Shown here in pieces: positions 8,886 through 16,309 of a stretch of 31,770 nt of DNA. The notes beneath the pieces were generated by a model that saw only the letters and a program-made list of their open reading frames with translations, searched no databases and had not been told where the DNA came from. The DNA is from DATHZQ01 sp035458525 (GTDB lineage: Bacteria; Actinomycetota; Acidimicrobiia; Spongiisociales; UBA5794), in assembly GCA_035458525.1 (NCBI GenBank), contig DATHZQ010000079.1:1-31770 (forward strand). Reading direction: 5' to 3'. Numbering within the stretch: the stretch's first letter is position 1; each line of letters starts with the position of its first letter. A program made the translations under genes and the position numbers.

Positions 8886-9473
8886 ATGCATCCAACAACC
8901 TTGCAGCGCAGCCGGACCCGCCGACGAGTCCGAACTGCGACGTTGGTCCTAGCAGTCGCTGTCGTCCTCGCCGCTTGTGGCGGTGTCGCTGCGGACACGG
9001 GGGGAACAGGCGCCGACCAACCATCGCCTTCCCCCACCGCGACCGCGCCGCCGGCTGGCGCTGATCCGGCACCGAGCTCGTCGTTTGTGCTCTTCGATGG
9101 CGCGACCTCGACGTTCGCAGAGTTCGCCGGGCGGCCACTCGTCGTGAACTTCTGGGCATCGTGGTGCCCTTCTTGCGTCGCAGAGATGTCCGCGGCGTTC
9201 CGGCCCGTACAAGAGCAGCTCGGCGGCCAGGTGACCTTCCTCGGCATGAACATCCAGGATCAGCGTGGGCTGGCGTTGGAACTGCTCGATGAAACGGGTG
9301 TGCAGTGGATCAATGCCGAGGACGCCGACGGCGCCCTCTATGCGGAGCTTGGTGGGCTGGGCATGCCGTTCACGATCCTGATCGATCCCCTCGGCAACGT
9401 CGTGGAGACCCACAACGGGCCGCTGACGGAGTCGCAACTTCGCGACAAACTCGCTGAGCACTTCGGCGTATGA
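8886..9473 (+). CDS. TlpA/ResA-family thioredoxin-like lipoprotein
   Basis: A 195-residue exported thiol-disulfide protein. The N-terminus has an arginine-rich n-region, a hydrophobic stretch and a lipobox ending VLAAC (Cys31), so it should be anchored outside the membrane as a lipoprotein. A Pro/Thr/Ala-rich linker leads to a thioredoxin fold with the active site WASWCPSC (Cys94, Cys97) and the cis-Pro segment GMPFTILID. Such proteins reduce apocytochromes or other exported cysteines. The gene overlaps ccdA by 4 bp (ATGA), so CcdA is its probable electron donor. The start was chosen to give a normal signal peptide; no clear ribosome-binding site is seen. Confidence 0.88.
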   Translation: MHPTTLQRSRTRRRVRTATLVLAVAVVLAACGGVAADTGGTGADQPSPSPTATAPPAGADPAPSSSFVLFDGATSTFAEFAGRPLVVNFWASWCPSCVAEMSAAFRPVQEQLGGQVTFLGMNIQDQRGLALELLDETGVQWINAEDADGALYAELGGLGMPFTILIDPLGNVVETHNGPLTESQLRDKLAEHFGV

Positions 9474-10360
9474 ACGCTGCGCTTGCGCTCGCGTTCGCGG
9501 CAGGCATGGTCGCCACGGTGAACCCGTGCGGTTTTGCCATGCTGCCCGCCTATCTCTCGTACTTCATGGGGCTGTCAGAAGGGGTGGCGAGCCCGGCCGC
9601 AGCGATGCGAAGCGCCTTCAAAGTCGGTGGAGTCGTTTCGTTCGGCTTCATCGTTGTTTTCGGGCTCGCGGGATTCGCCATCACGCTTGGATTCCGGTCC
9701 CTGACCACATGGATTCCGTGGTTGGCGCTTGGGGTAGGTATCGCCGTCACCATCCTCGGTATCGCGATGATGCGGGGTTTCGAGCTGACACTCGGTCTAC
9801 CCAAGGCCAAGCGGGGGCGGCGGGATCGCCGCGTGCGCAGCATTTTCGGCTTCGGCATCTCCTACGCCGTGGCCTCGCTGTCATGCACGCTGCCCGTCTT
9901 CCTGTCGGTTGTCGCCACGCAACTCGCATCTCGTAGCGTCGCCGAGGGCGCGCTGATCTTCCTCGTCTACGGCTTGGGTATGTCCGCAATGCTCATCGGC
10001 CTCACCGTCGTGCTGGCGCTCGGGAAGCAAACGCTGGTCAACCGGCTGCGGAGCTCCGCCGCTCACATCAACAGAGTGAGCGGCGCGATCCTGATCGGCG
10101 CCGGCGTCTTCATCGTCTGGTTCTGGACCACCGAGATCCGATCGGGGGCCGGTGCCTTGGGGTCGTCGCCTGCGTTCCAGGTGGTCGAGAACCTCAGCCA
10201 GAGCGTGCTCAATCTCGTGGCGGACAACACGCTCGCCGTTGGCGTCGCGCTCGGTCTCCTCCTTGCGGTTGCAGCGTTCGTGATGTGGCGGGGACGCCAC
10301 GGTGTAGCGTCCGAGCCTGTGGACGACGAGAGGATTGTCATAGGTGCGGGAGACCGCTGA
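9470..10360 (+). CDS. ccdA: CcdA/DsbD-family transmembrane electron carrier
   Basis: A 296-residue polytopic membrane protein of the CcdA/DsbD beta-domain family, which passes electrons from cytoplasmic thioredoxin across the membrane. The two redox cysteines sit in their expected contexts: NPCGFAMLPAYLSYFMG in the first helix (Cys20) and VASLSCTLPVF in a later helix (Cys139). Seven or more hydrophobic segments are seen, including one near the C-terminus (LAVGVALGLLLAVAAFVMW). It is translationally coupled to the upstream TlpA gene, forming a source and acceptor pair. The 3' end overlaps the MFS gene by 17 bp. Confidence 0.9.
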   Translation: MNAALALAFAAGMVATVNPCGFAMLPAYLSYFMGLSEGVASPAAAMRSAFKVGGVVSFGFIVVFGLAGFAITLGFRSLTTWIPWLALGVGIAVTILGIAMMRGFELTLGLPKAKRGRRDRRVRSIFGFGISYAVASLSCTLPVFLSVVATQLASRSVAEGALIFLVYGLGMSAMLIGLTVVLALGKQTLVNRLRSSAAHINRVSGAILIGAGVFIVWFWTTEIRSGAGALGSSPAFQVVENLSQSVLNLVADNTLAVGVALGLLLAVAAFVMWRGRHGVASEPVDDERIVIGAGDR

Positions 10361-11576
10361 AGCCGCGGACATCGCCGCGTCCGGACAACGCGCCGCCCTT
10401 GTCGGTATTGCTGGAAGTCAGCTGCTCGTCCTGACCTTGTGGTTCTCGGCCTCAGCCGTCGCACCACAGCTCGAGACTGAGTGGGGCCTCACGTCTGGTC
10501 AGACCGCAGGCCTCACCCTCGCGGTCCAGATTGGGTTTGTGATCGGGGCGCTGGTTCTCGCCGGGCTTGGAATCGCAGATGTGGTCCCCGCACGAAAACT
10601 GTTCCTGTGGTCTGCACTCGCCGGCGCCACGGCCAACGCAGCGCTGGTGGTGCTCGGTCCCGACGATCTGCTCGTGGCACTCACGTTGCGGGGTATCACC
10701 GGGGTGGCGCTCGCCGGCGTGTATCCGAGTGGTCTCAAAGTCATGGCGGGCTGGTTCGAGCGGGGTCGGGGCATGGCTCTTGGGGTACTGGTCGGTGCCC
10801 TCACGGTTGGCAGCGCGGGGCCCCATCTCATTCGAGGTTTGGGCCTTGGGTGGGAAGGGGTGGTCGTTGGGGCCTCCATGCTGGCGGTCCTCGGAGCCGT
10901 GCTGATGCAACGCATGGTCAGCGATGGACCGTTCGAGGTGTCTGCAGCCCGCTTCTCCATGGGTCAGATCGGTCGCGTCGTCCGCAATCGGGGCGTCCGG
11001 CTCTCCACACTTGGCTATCTGGGACACATGTGGGAGCTCTACGCCATGTGGACCTGGACCGCGTCGTTCCTCGCAGCTTCGGCGGCCGCGGCGGGCGTGG
11101 GCGACGGTTTCGTCCCGACGGCCACATTCGTGATCATCGCCAGCGGAGGCGCCGGGGCCTGGGTGGCTGGAGTCCTGGCCGATCGCTACGGGAGAACCCT
11201 CGTCGCCGGTGGCGCCATGGTCGTGTCCGGCACCGTTGCGCTCTCGAGCCCGCTCGTCTTCGGTGCAGCACCCTGGCTCGTCGTCGCCGTGTTCGTCGTG
11301 TGGGGAATTGCCGTCGTCGCCGACTCCGCGCAATTCTCGGCAATGGTGACCGAGACGGCCGACGACGCCACCCGGGGGACTGCGCTCACGGTGCAGGTGG
11401 CCCTCGGGTTCCTTCTCACCTTGGTGACGATCCGTGGGGTCCCGCTCATCGCCGACGCGATCGGCTGGCGGTGGGCATTCCCATGGCTGGCGCTGGGCCC
11501 GCTGCTGGGCGTCGCCGCCATGGTGCGGCTGCGTCGATCCACCGTAGCTCGCCAGCTGGCGGGTGGGCTCGGTTGA
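10344..11576 (+). CDS. Major facilitator superfamily transporter
   Basis: A 410-residue membrane protein with about 12 hydrophobic segments in two halves, typical of MFS porters. Helix 1 begins LVGIAGSQLLVLTLWFSASAVAP; a loop with the MFS-like signature follows helix 2 (AGLGIADVVPARKLFLW), and its counterpart appears in the second half (AGVLADRYGRTLVAG). The substrate cannot be told. The GTG start at 10344 lies inside the end of ccdA and has GAGAGGA about 9 nt upstream, so it is probably in the same transcript as tlpA and ccdA. Confidence 0.87.
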   Translation: MRETAEAADIAASGQRAALVGIAGSQLLVLTLWFSASAVAPQLETEWGLTSGQTAGLTLAVQIGFVIGALVLAGLGIADVVPARKLFLWSALAGATANAALVVLGPDDLLVALTLRGITGVALAGVYPSGLKVMAGWFERGRGMALGVLVGALTVGSAGPHLIRGLGLGWEGVVVGASMLAVLGAVLMQRMVSDGPFEVSAARFSMGQIGRVVRNRGVRLSTLGYLGHMWELYAMWTWTASFLAASAAAAGVGDGFVPTATFVIIASGGAGAWVAGVLADRYGRTLVAGGAMVVSGTVALSSPLVFGAAPWLVVAVFVVWGIAVVADSAQFSAMVTETADDATRGTALTVQVALGFLLTLVTIRGVPLIADAIGWRWAFPWLALGPLLGVAAMVRLRRSTVARQLAGGLG

Positions 11577-11592
11577 GGGAACTCGGCACGGC

Positions 11593-11604
11593 TAACTTGC
11601 ACCC
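11593..11604 (+). promoter_or_regulatory. -10 box of a probable leaderless promoter
   Basis: TAACTT at 11593-11598 lies 6 bp before the ATG at 11605, with no ribosome-binding sequence between. Confidence 0.45.
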
Positions 11605-12240
11605 ATGCTGACGGGTGTGATCTTCGACCTGGACGGAACCCTGGGGGACACGCTTCCCGTGTGTTTCGCCGCCTTCCGCAAGGTCTTCGACGACTACCTG
11701 GGCGAGACGTACACGGACGCCGAGATCCGAGCCATGTTCGGACCCACCGAGGAGGGCATTCTGGAAGCCCGGATACCGGTGGACGGCGCAGAGAGCCTGG
11801 CGAGCTACCTCTCCGCATATCGACGAGCTCACCATCTGGCGCCGAAGCCATTCGCCGGTATGACCGACTTGCTCGACGAGCTCGGCCGCCGCGACATCCC
11901 GCTCGCGGTGGTCACCGGCAAGGGACCTCACAGCGCGGCGGTCTCGCTCGATGCCTGGGGGCTCGACAGCCGGTTCACCCACGTGGCGGCGGGGGGTAGC
12001 AACGGCAACATCAAGGATCGCAACATGGCACAGGTCATCTCCGACTGGGGTGTCGAGGCGTCCGGGGTCGTGTCGGTTGGCGATGCCCCGAGCGACGTCA
12101 CCGCAGCGCGCACCGTGGGTCTGCGTCCCGTCGGCGCCGCCTGGGCCTCGACCGCAGAGCGGGATCGGCTGGAGCCCCTGGAGCCCGAGATCATCTTCGA
12201 TGACGTCGGCGGGTTCTCTCACTGGCTGCTGGCAGAATGA
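11605..12240 (+). CDS. HAD-superfamily phosphatase (phosphoglycolate-phosphatase-like)
   Basis: A 211-residue haloacid-dehalogenase hydrolase. Motif I is FDLDGTLGDT with nucleophile Asp8 and acid Asp10, motif II is AVVTGKG, and motif IV is SVGDAPSD. A small helical cap follows motif I, as in phosphoglycolate phosphatase and beta-phosphoglucomutase relatives. Small phosphate esters are the expected substrates; the specific one is unknown. It lies 28 bp after the MFS gene but has its own -10-like TAACTT. It converges with the DUF3179 gene, with only 3 bp between stops. Confidence 0.87.
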   Translation: MLTGVIFDLDGTLGDTLPVCFAAFRKVFDDYLGETYTDAEIRAMFGPTEEGILEARIPVDGAESLASYLSAYRRAHHLAPKPFAGMTDLLDELGRRDIPLAVVTGKGPHSAAVSLDAWGLDSRFTHVAAGGSNGNIKDRNMAQVISDWGVEASGVVSVGDAPSDVTAARTVGLRPVGAAWASTAERDRLEPLEPEIIFDDVGGFSHWLLAE

Positions 12241-12243
12241 CCC

Positions 12244-13302
12244 TCATCCCCAAATGCGACCATCAGGCCAGAAGGTGGAGAAGTCGCTCGGGAACGCCGT
12301 GAATCCGGGCAGGAGGTCCAGCACCTCTCCTGCCAGAGGCCCGGTGCGAGCAATGCCCAGCCGCGGGTCCCACACGGAACCCGTTTCCACATCGAGCACG
12401 TCATCGCCTTGACGGAAGAGGGTGACCGTTCGGTCGTCCAGCGTCCGCGAGAACACTCGCCAGAACTCGCCGTCGGCGGGGTCCACGAGTACCGCGATCG
12501 GTGCACCTGCGACCACGTCGTTGGCAATCTCGCCCCGCTGCAAGTCGGCAATGGGATACGCAGCCGCGTCCGAGGCGAAGTCGACGACCACCACCATGTC
12601 CTCGAGCGCAAAGCCGCCTTGGCGCGCGGCCGCGTCGAGTGCGAGCGTGTTTGGATGAGCGTCGCGCCACGACGCCCACGTGGTGAGGGAAGACGGGAGC
12701 AGCTCAATGCGCTGACCCTTGCGGGGGCCCGCGATCGCTTCTCCGATCGGCTGGCTCCACACACTGCCCGTGTCGTGGTCCCACCATGTCATGGCGTTGC
12801 CCCACAGCGCCCCTTGGACGCCGAAGACGACCTCCCGACCGTCGATTTCCCGGCGATGGACCATCGCCGTTGCGCACAGTGGTCACCACGTGACGAGGAC
12901 CGGAATCCCAGCGAGTGAGTCGACCACCATCTCGCGGCGATTCAGCAGGCTCACCGGGTACGCCTTCGCCTCGTCGTCGATGGCGACGCCGATGACAAGG
13001 GTGGCGCCGTCCCAAGGCGACTCGCCGGCCGGGACGAACGTCGGGTCGTAGATCGGCACGATGGCGTCGCGGGGCAAGACTTGTCGAAAGCCTTCGGGGA
13101 GAGGTTCGCCGGCAGTCACCGGGTTGTAGACGTCGTTGGGGTCGGCGAGAACGCCGAGTGCCGCGGTGGCGTCCGGTCGCTCGTCGCGCCCGGTGGTTGC
13201 GATCAAGAAGAATGCGAGCAGTGCTCCGATCACGAGAACGGGTGCGGCCATCGACCGAACGAGGTCGCGCAGTTCGCTGCGGGTACGGGAGGGCGGCGCC
13301 AT
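12244..13302 (-). CDS. DUF3179 protein, candidate selenoprotein with in-frame UGA
   Basis: One DUF3179 protein of 352 residues if the TGA at 12885-12883 is read as selenocysteine (Sec140). Read as two pieces it is a 139-residue N-terminal part and a 206-residue ORF starting at an internal ATG (12864). Both halves are in the same frame and together make one domain: RDAIVPIYDPTFVPAGES, EAKAYPVSLLNRREMVVDSLAGIPVLVTW, then TGA, PLCATAMVHRREIDG, VVFGVQGALWGNAMTWWD, SVWSQPIGEAIAGP. The family motif recalled at this point is VTYCPLCNTA, so the TGA replaces the first Cys of CPLC, leaving Cys143. A SECIS-like hairpin follows. Residues 18-37 form a membrane anchor (AAPVLVIGALLAFFLIATTG), so the domain is extracytoplasmic; DUF3179 function is unknown. 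ATG 13302 is preferred over TTG 13314. The alternatives are a nonsense mutation or sequencing error. Confidence 0.8.
12851..12869 (-). promoter_or_regulatory. SECIS-like hairpin directing UGA to selenocysteine (candidate)
   Basis: Starting 14 nt after the UGA on the minus strand, CGGCGAUGGUCCAUCGCCG folds into a perfect 7-bp stem with the pentaloop GGUCC; an extra G-C pair would leave a GUC triloop. The loop GG lies 21-22 nt after the UGA. Bacterial SECIS elements sit just downstream of the UGA within the coding sequence and expose a GU in a small apical loop for SelB; E. coli fdhF uses GGUCU. The fdhF bulged U has no obvious counterpart here. Confidence 0.7.
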
Positions 13303-13318
13303 TGCTGGGGTCAACGTA
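13303..13318 (-). promoter_or_regulatory. Putative -10 box of the DUF3179 gene
   Basis: TACGTT (13318-13313 on the minus strand) lies 10 bp before the ATG at 13302, giving a leader of only a few bases. It is in the gap between this gene and the divergent Crp/Fnr regulator. Confidence 0.35.
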
Positions 13319-13398
13319 CACGGTCTCCCGGGTCGTTCCCGGGAAGGTCATGGAGGCGACATTTTTCGGGAAGAGGCGTCGACGAACCGGGGTTGTAG

Positions 13399-14121
13399 GT
13401 GCCGAAGGGAGCGCACGAACCCTTGGATACTGCAGAACAACAGCACTTTGCATGGCTGGCGCGATCGTTTGGCCGCACGGATTACCTTCCGCTGACGTTG
13501 GGCGACCTCGAAGCGCTCGACGGTGCCGGCGAGTACGTGGAGAAGTACCCGGGAACGCACCTCTTTAGGGAAGGCAGCCAGGCGACGGCCGCCTACGTGA
13601 TCCAAAAGGGCAACGTCGAGCTGTATCGGACGCGGAGCGAGGGTCGGCGAGTCGTTGGCCACGTCAAGCCGGGTGGCGTCATCGGCGACATCGCGATGTT
13701 CCAAGACAACCTCTACATCTCGTCCGCCAGAGCCATGGGACCCGTTACTGCGTTCCGCCTCGAGCGCTCCAAGCTGCTTCCTGTCCTCCTCGAACATCCC
13801 CGGATCGCCATGCGATGGCTGGTGGCCGGGCTCACCCAGCTCGAGTCGACGCAACGCAGGGTGATCCGTCTGATGCACCGCACGGTCAAAGAGCAGGTGG
13901 CCGAGCTGCTGCTCGAGGAGGCGGATGCGTACGACGAGGTCCACCTGAGCCAGAGTTCGTTGGCGACGCTGCTCGGCGCCAGCCGTCAGTCGGTCAACGA
14001 GGCCCTGGCCGAGCTGCGCAAGGACGGTCTGGCGGAAACTGGCTATCGCATGGTGCGGGTCACAGACCGACCCGGACTGTGTGCGCTCGTCGGGTCCCCG
14101 GTCGAAGTCTGCAGCGGTTGA
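13399..14121 (+). CDS. Crp/Fnr-family transcription regulator
   Basis: A 240-residue regulator with an N-terminal cyclic-nucleotide-binding-type beta barrel (GTHLFREGSQATAAYVIQKGNVELYR, VVGHVKPGGVIGDIAMF, then SARAMGPVTAFRLERSKL), a long dimerisation helix, and a C-terminal winged helix (LSQSSLATLLGASRQSVNEA, then LAELRKDGLAE). There is no N-terminal Cys cluster of the FNR iron-sulfur type. The ligand is uncertain; the phosphate-binding GDIAMF segment resembles the cAMP cassette but is not canonical. The GTG start is uncertain; a TTG 24 nt downstream is possible. It is divergent from the DUF3179 gene and may control it. Confidence 0.88.
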   Translation: MPKGAHEPLDTAEQQHFAWLARSFGRTDYLPLTLGDLEALDGAGEYVEKYPGTHLFREGSQATAAYVIQKGNVELYRTRSEGRRVVGHVKPGGVIGDIAMFQDNLYISSARAMGPVTAFRLERSKLLPVLLEHPRIAMRWLVAGLTQLESTQRRVIRLMHRTVKEQVAELLLEEADAYDEVHLSQSSLATLLGASRQSVNEALAELRKDGLAETGYRMVRVTDRPGLCALVGSPVEVCSG

Positions 14122-14214
14122 TCCGCCGAGGCTTCTTTGCGTTGACGAGTGAACCCCGCGTCCGACATACAGTCGTTGGTGACCGGCGCATAGTCGCCTA
14201 ACGTTTACGGCACA

Positions 14215-14580
14215 GTGACGAAACGAACCAAACGGTGTCCGTGGTGCGGCATCGCCTTCGAGCCACGCTCGGGCCCCGGCCGGCCACAGACCTACTGCCG
14301 CCGGAGCCACCGGCAACGCCACTACGAAGCTCGAGTGCTTGCTGAGAGACACGGCCTCGGCGTCAACCAGGCGCTCATCGAGCGCGACAAGTTGGCGCGT
14401 CTCAACGACCGGCTCTACGTGCTCGAGGCCGCATGCGACGATGTCCGCGCGGACCTGCAGCAGTCTCCGGACATCGACGCCTACCGGGAAGCGGTGGTGC
14501 ACCTGCTCGAAGCCGCTCTTCCGCTCCGCACGGCGTATCTCGAACCGACCGCGATCGGCGGCGGTGCAGAGACCTCTTAG
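14215..14580 (+). CDS. Small zinc-binding protein of unknown function
   Basis: A 121-residue protein. The N-terminus holds a probable zinc site, CPWC at residues 8-11 together with Cys28 and His32/His36 (TYCRRSHRQRHYEAR), similar to small zinc proteins often seen in actinobacteria. The rest is a predicted helical segment (ALIERDKLARLNDRLYVLEA, VVHLLEAALPLRTAYL). The GTG start has no ribosome-binding sequence; TAACGT lies 10 bp upstream, so the leader is very short. The stop overlaps that of pgi by 4 bp on the opposite strand. The function is not recognised. Confidence 0.75.
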   Translation: MTKRTKRCPWCGIAFEPRSGPGRPQTYCRRSHRQRHYEARVLAERHGLGVNQALIERDKLARLNDRLYVLEAACDDVRADLQQSPDIDAYREAVVHLLEAALPLRTAYLEPTAIGGGAETS

Positions 14581-16199
14581 CGGTTTCGCCCTGCGACGTA
14601 GCGCCGGATCAACGTGTTGGTCGACGTGTCATGGTGCAGGTCGGTCTGTCGATCTTCGATCTCGCCTGCAATCCGCCGGGCGAGCACTTTGCCCAACTCC
14701 ACACCCCACTGGTCGAAAGGGTTGACCCCCCAGATGACGCCCTGGACGAACACCTTGTGCTCGTAGAGCGCTACCAACTGGCCCAGAGCGGCAGGGGTCA
14801 GTGCGTCGACCAGCAGCGTTGAAGTGGGACGATTCCCGGCGAACGTCTTGTGCGGCACCAGTTCCGGCGGCGCACCGTCTGCGGCCACTTCAGCCGCGGT
14901 CTTCCCGAACGCCAGGGCCTCGGTTTGGGCGAAGAAGTTGGCCATCAACTGGTCGTGGTGGCCGCCCGGGTCTGCGACTGGTTCGACAAACCCGATGAAG
15001 TCGGCCGGTATGAGCGTCGTACCCTGGTGTATGAGCTGGTAGAACGCATGCTGGCCGTTCGTCCCCGGCTCACCCCACACGATGGGACCTGTGTCGGTGG
15101 TGACCTCGCGGCCATCACGGGTGTGGGACTTGCCGTTCGACTCCATGTCCAGCTGCTGCAGGTACGCCGGGAACCGGGCCAAGTGCTCGCTGTAGGGCAG
15201 GACCGCGTGACTCTGGGCGCCAAAGAAATTGCGATACCAGATGCCGAGCAGCCCCATCAGCACCGGCACGTTCTGCTCGAACGGTGCGGTACGGAAGTGT
15301 TCGTCGACCAAATGGAAGCCCGCCAGCATCTCCCGGAACGCCTCGGGGCCGATTGCGATCATCAAGCTGAGCCCGATCGCAGATGTCATCGAATACCGGC
15401 CACCCACCCAGTCCCAGAACCCGAACATGTTGTCCGTGTCGATGCCGAAGTCGGCCACCTCGGCCGCATTCGTGGAGACCGCCACGAAATGCAGCGCCAC
15501 CGCATCCTCGCCGAGGGTGTCTACGACCCATCTGCGGGCATTCCGGGCATTGGTGAGCGTCTCGACGGTGGTGAACGTCTTCGAGGCCACGATGAACAGC
15601 GTCGTTGCCGGGTCGAGGCCGGCGAGTGCCCCAGCGAGGTCGGCCCCGTCGACGTTCGACACGAAATGTGAGGCGATGTCGGGATGGGAGTGATGTTGGA
15701 GTGCCCGGGTCGCCATTGCTGGGCCGAGGTCGGAACCACCGATGCCGATGTTGACGATGGTGCGAATCCGCTGGCCGGTGGCCCCCGTCCACTCACCCGC
15801 GCGGACCCGTTGCGCAAAGGAGCTCATCTGGTCGAGCACGGCGTGGACGTCCCCGACGACGTTGCGGCCGTCCACGCTGATCTCCGCACCTCGCGGCGCC
15901 CGCAGCGCGACGTGGAGGACCGGTCGATCTTCGGTCGTGTTGATGCGGTCGCCGCTGAACATGGCATCGATGTGCTGCCGCAGTTCGGCGCGGTGCGCCA
16001 CCGACAGCAGGCGACCAATCGTTCCCTTGGTGACCCGCTGCTTCGAGTAGTCGAAGTAGACGTCACCCACGATCAGTGCCATGTGCTCGCCCCGCTGCGG
16101 GTCGTCGGCGAACAGCTGTCGGAGATGGCGTCGGGCAATCTCGTCGTGGTGGGCGTGCAGTTCGTACCACTCGCTCGTCTCGCTGATCGGCGTGGCCAC
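14577..16199 (-). CDS. pgi: Glucose-6-phosphate isomerase
   Basis: A 540-residue phosphoglucose isomerase that interconverts glucose-6-phosphate and fructose-6-phosphate in glycolysis and gluconeogenesis. Full length for the family. Both family signatures are present: DWVGGRYSMTSAIGLS near residue 266 and GVNPFDQWGVELGK near residue 490. The sugar-phosphate-binding VNIGIGGSDLGP lies near residue 150 and the catalytic HxxE-type segment (GTNGQHAFYQLIHQGT) near 385. The GTG at 16199 is chosen because GGAGGA lies about 8 nt upstream; a TTG 33 nt earlier would lose this ribosome-binding site. It stands alone, divergent from the methyltransferase gene. Confidence 0.96.
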   Translation of the reverse strand: MATPISETSEWYELHAHHDEIARRHLRQLFADDPQRGEHMALIVGDVYFDYSKQRVTKGTIGRLLSVAHRAELRQHIDAMFSGDRINTTEDRPVLHVALRAPRGAEISVDGRNVVGDVHAVLDQMSSFAQRVRAGEWTGATGQRIRTIVNIGIGGSDLGPAMATRALQHHSHPDIASHFVSNVDGADLAGALAGLDPATTLFIVASKTFTTVETLTNARNARRWVVDTLGEDAVALHFVAVSTNAAEVADFGIDTDNMFGFWDWVGGRYSMTSAIGLSLMIAIGPEAFREMLAGFHLVDEHFRTAPFEQNVPVLMGLLGIWYRNFFGAQSHAVLPYSEHLARFPAYLQQLDMESNGKSHTRDGREVTTDTGPIVWGEPGTNGQHAFYQLIHQGTTLIPADFIGFVEPVADPGGHHDQLMANFFAQTEALAFGKTAAEVAADGAPPELVPHKTFAGNRPTSTLLVDALTPAALGQLVALYEHKVFVQGVIWGVNPFDQWGVELGKVLARRIAGEIEDRQTDLHHDTSTNTLIRRYVAGRNR

Positions 16200-16309
16200 G
16201 CGGCGTTTCCTCCTCGTACGATGCGGTGCCAACCCTAGGTTCTACGATCTGTCGTGTCCGCAGCCGCCGTAGACTCGCAGCGCGACCAGGAACGTTGGGG
16301 GGCATTGCG

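Noticed and set aside
12244..12864. Separate 206-residue gene starting at the ATG at 12864, with the upstream piece as another gene
   Set aside because: Both pieces belong to one DUF3179 domain in one frame, six sense codons apart, and the ATG lies inside the SECIS-like hairpin with no ribosome-binding site.
14142..14173. TTGACG and TACAGT as a sigma-70-type promoter before the small zinc-protein gene
   Set aside because: The spacer is 20 bp, too long. The TAACGT close to the start codon fits the local pattern better.
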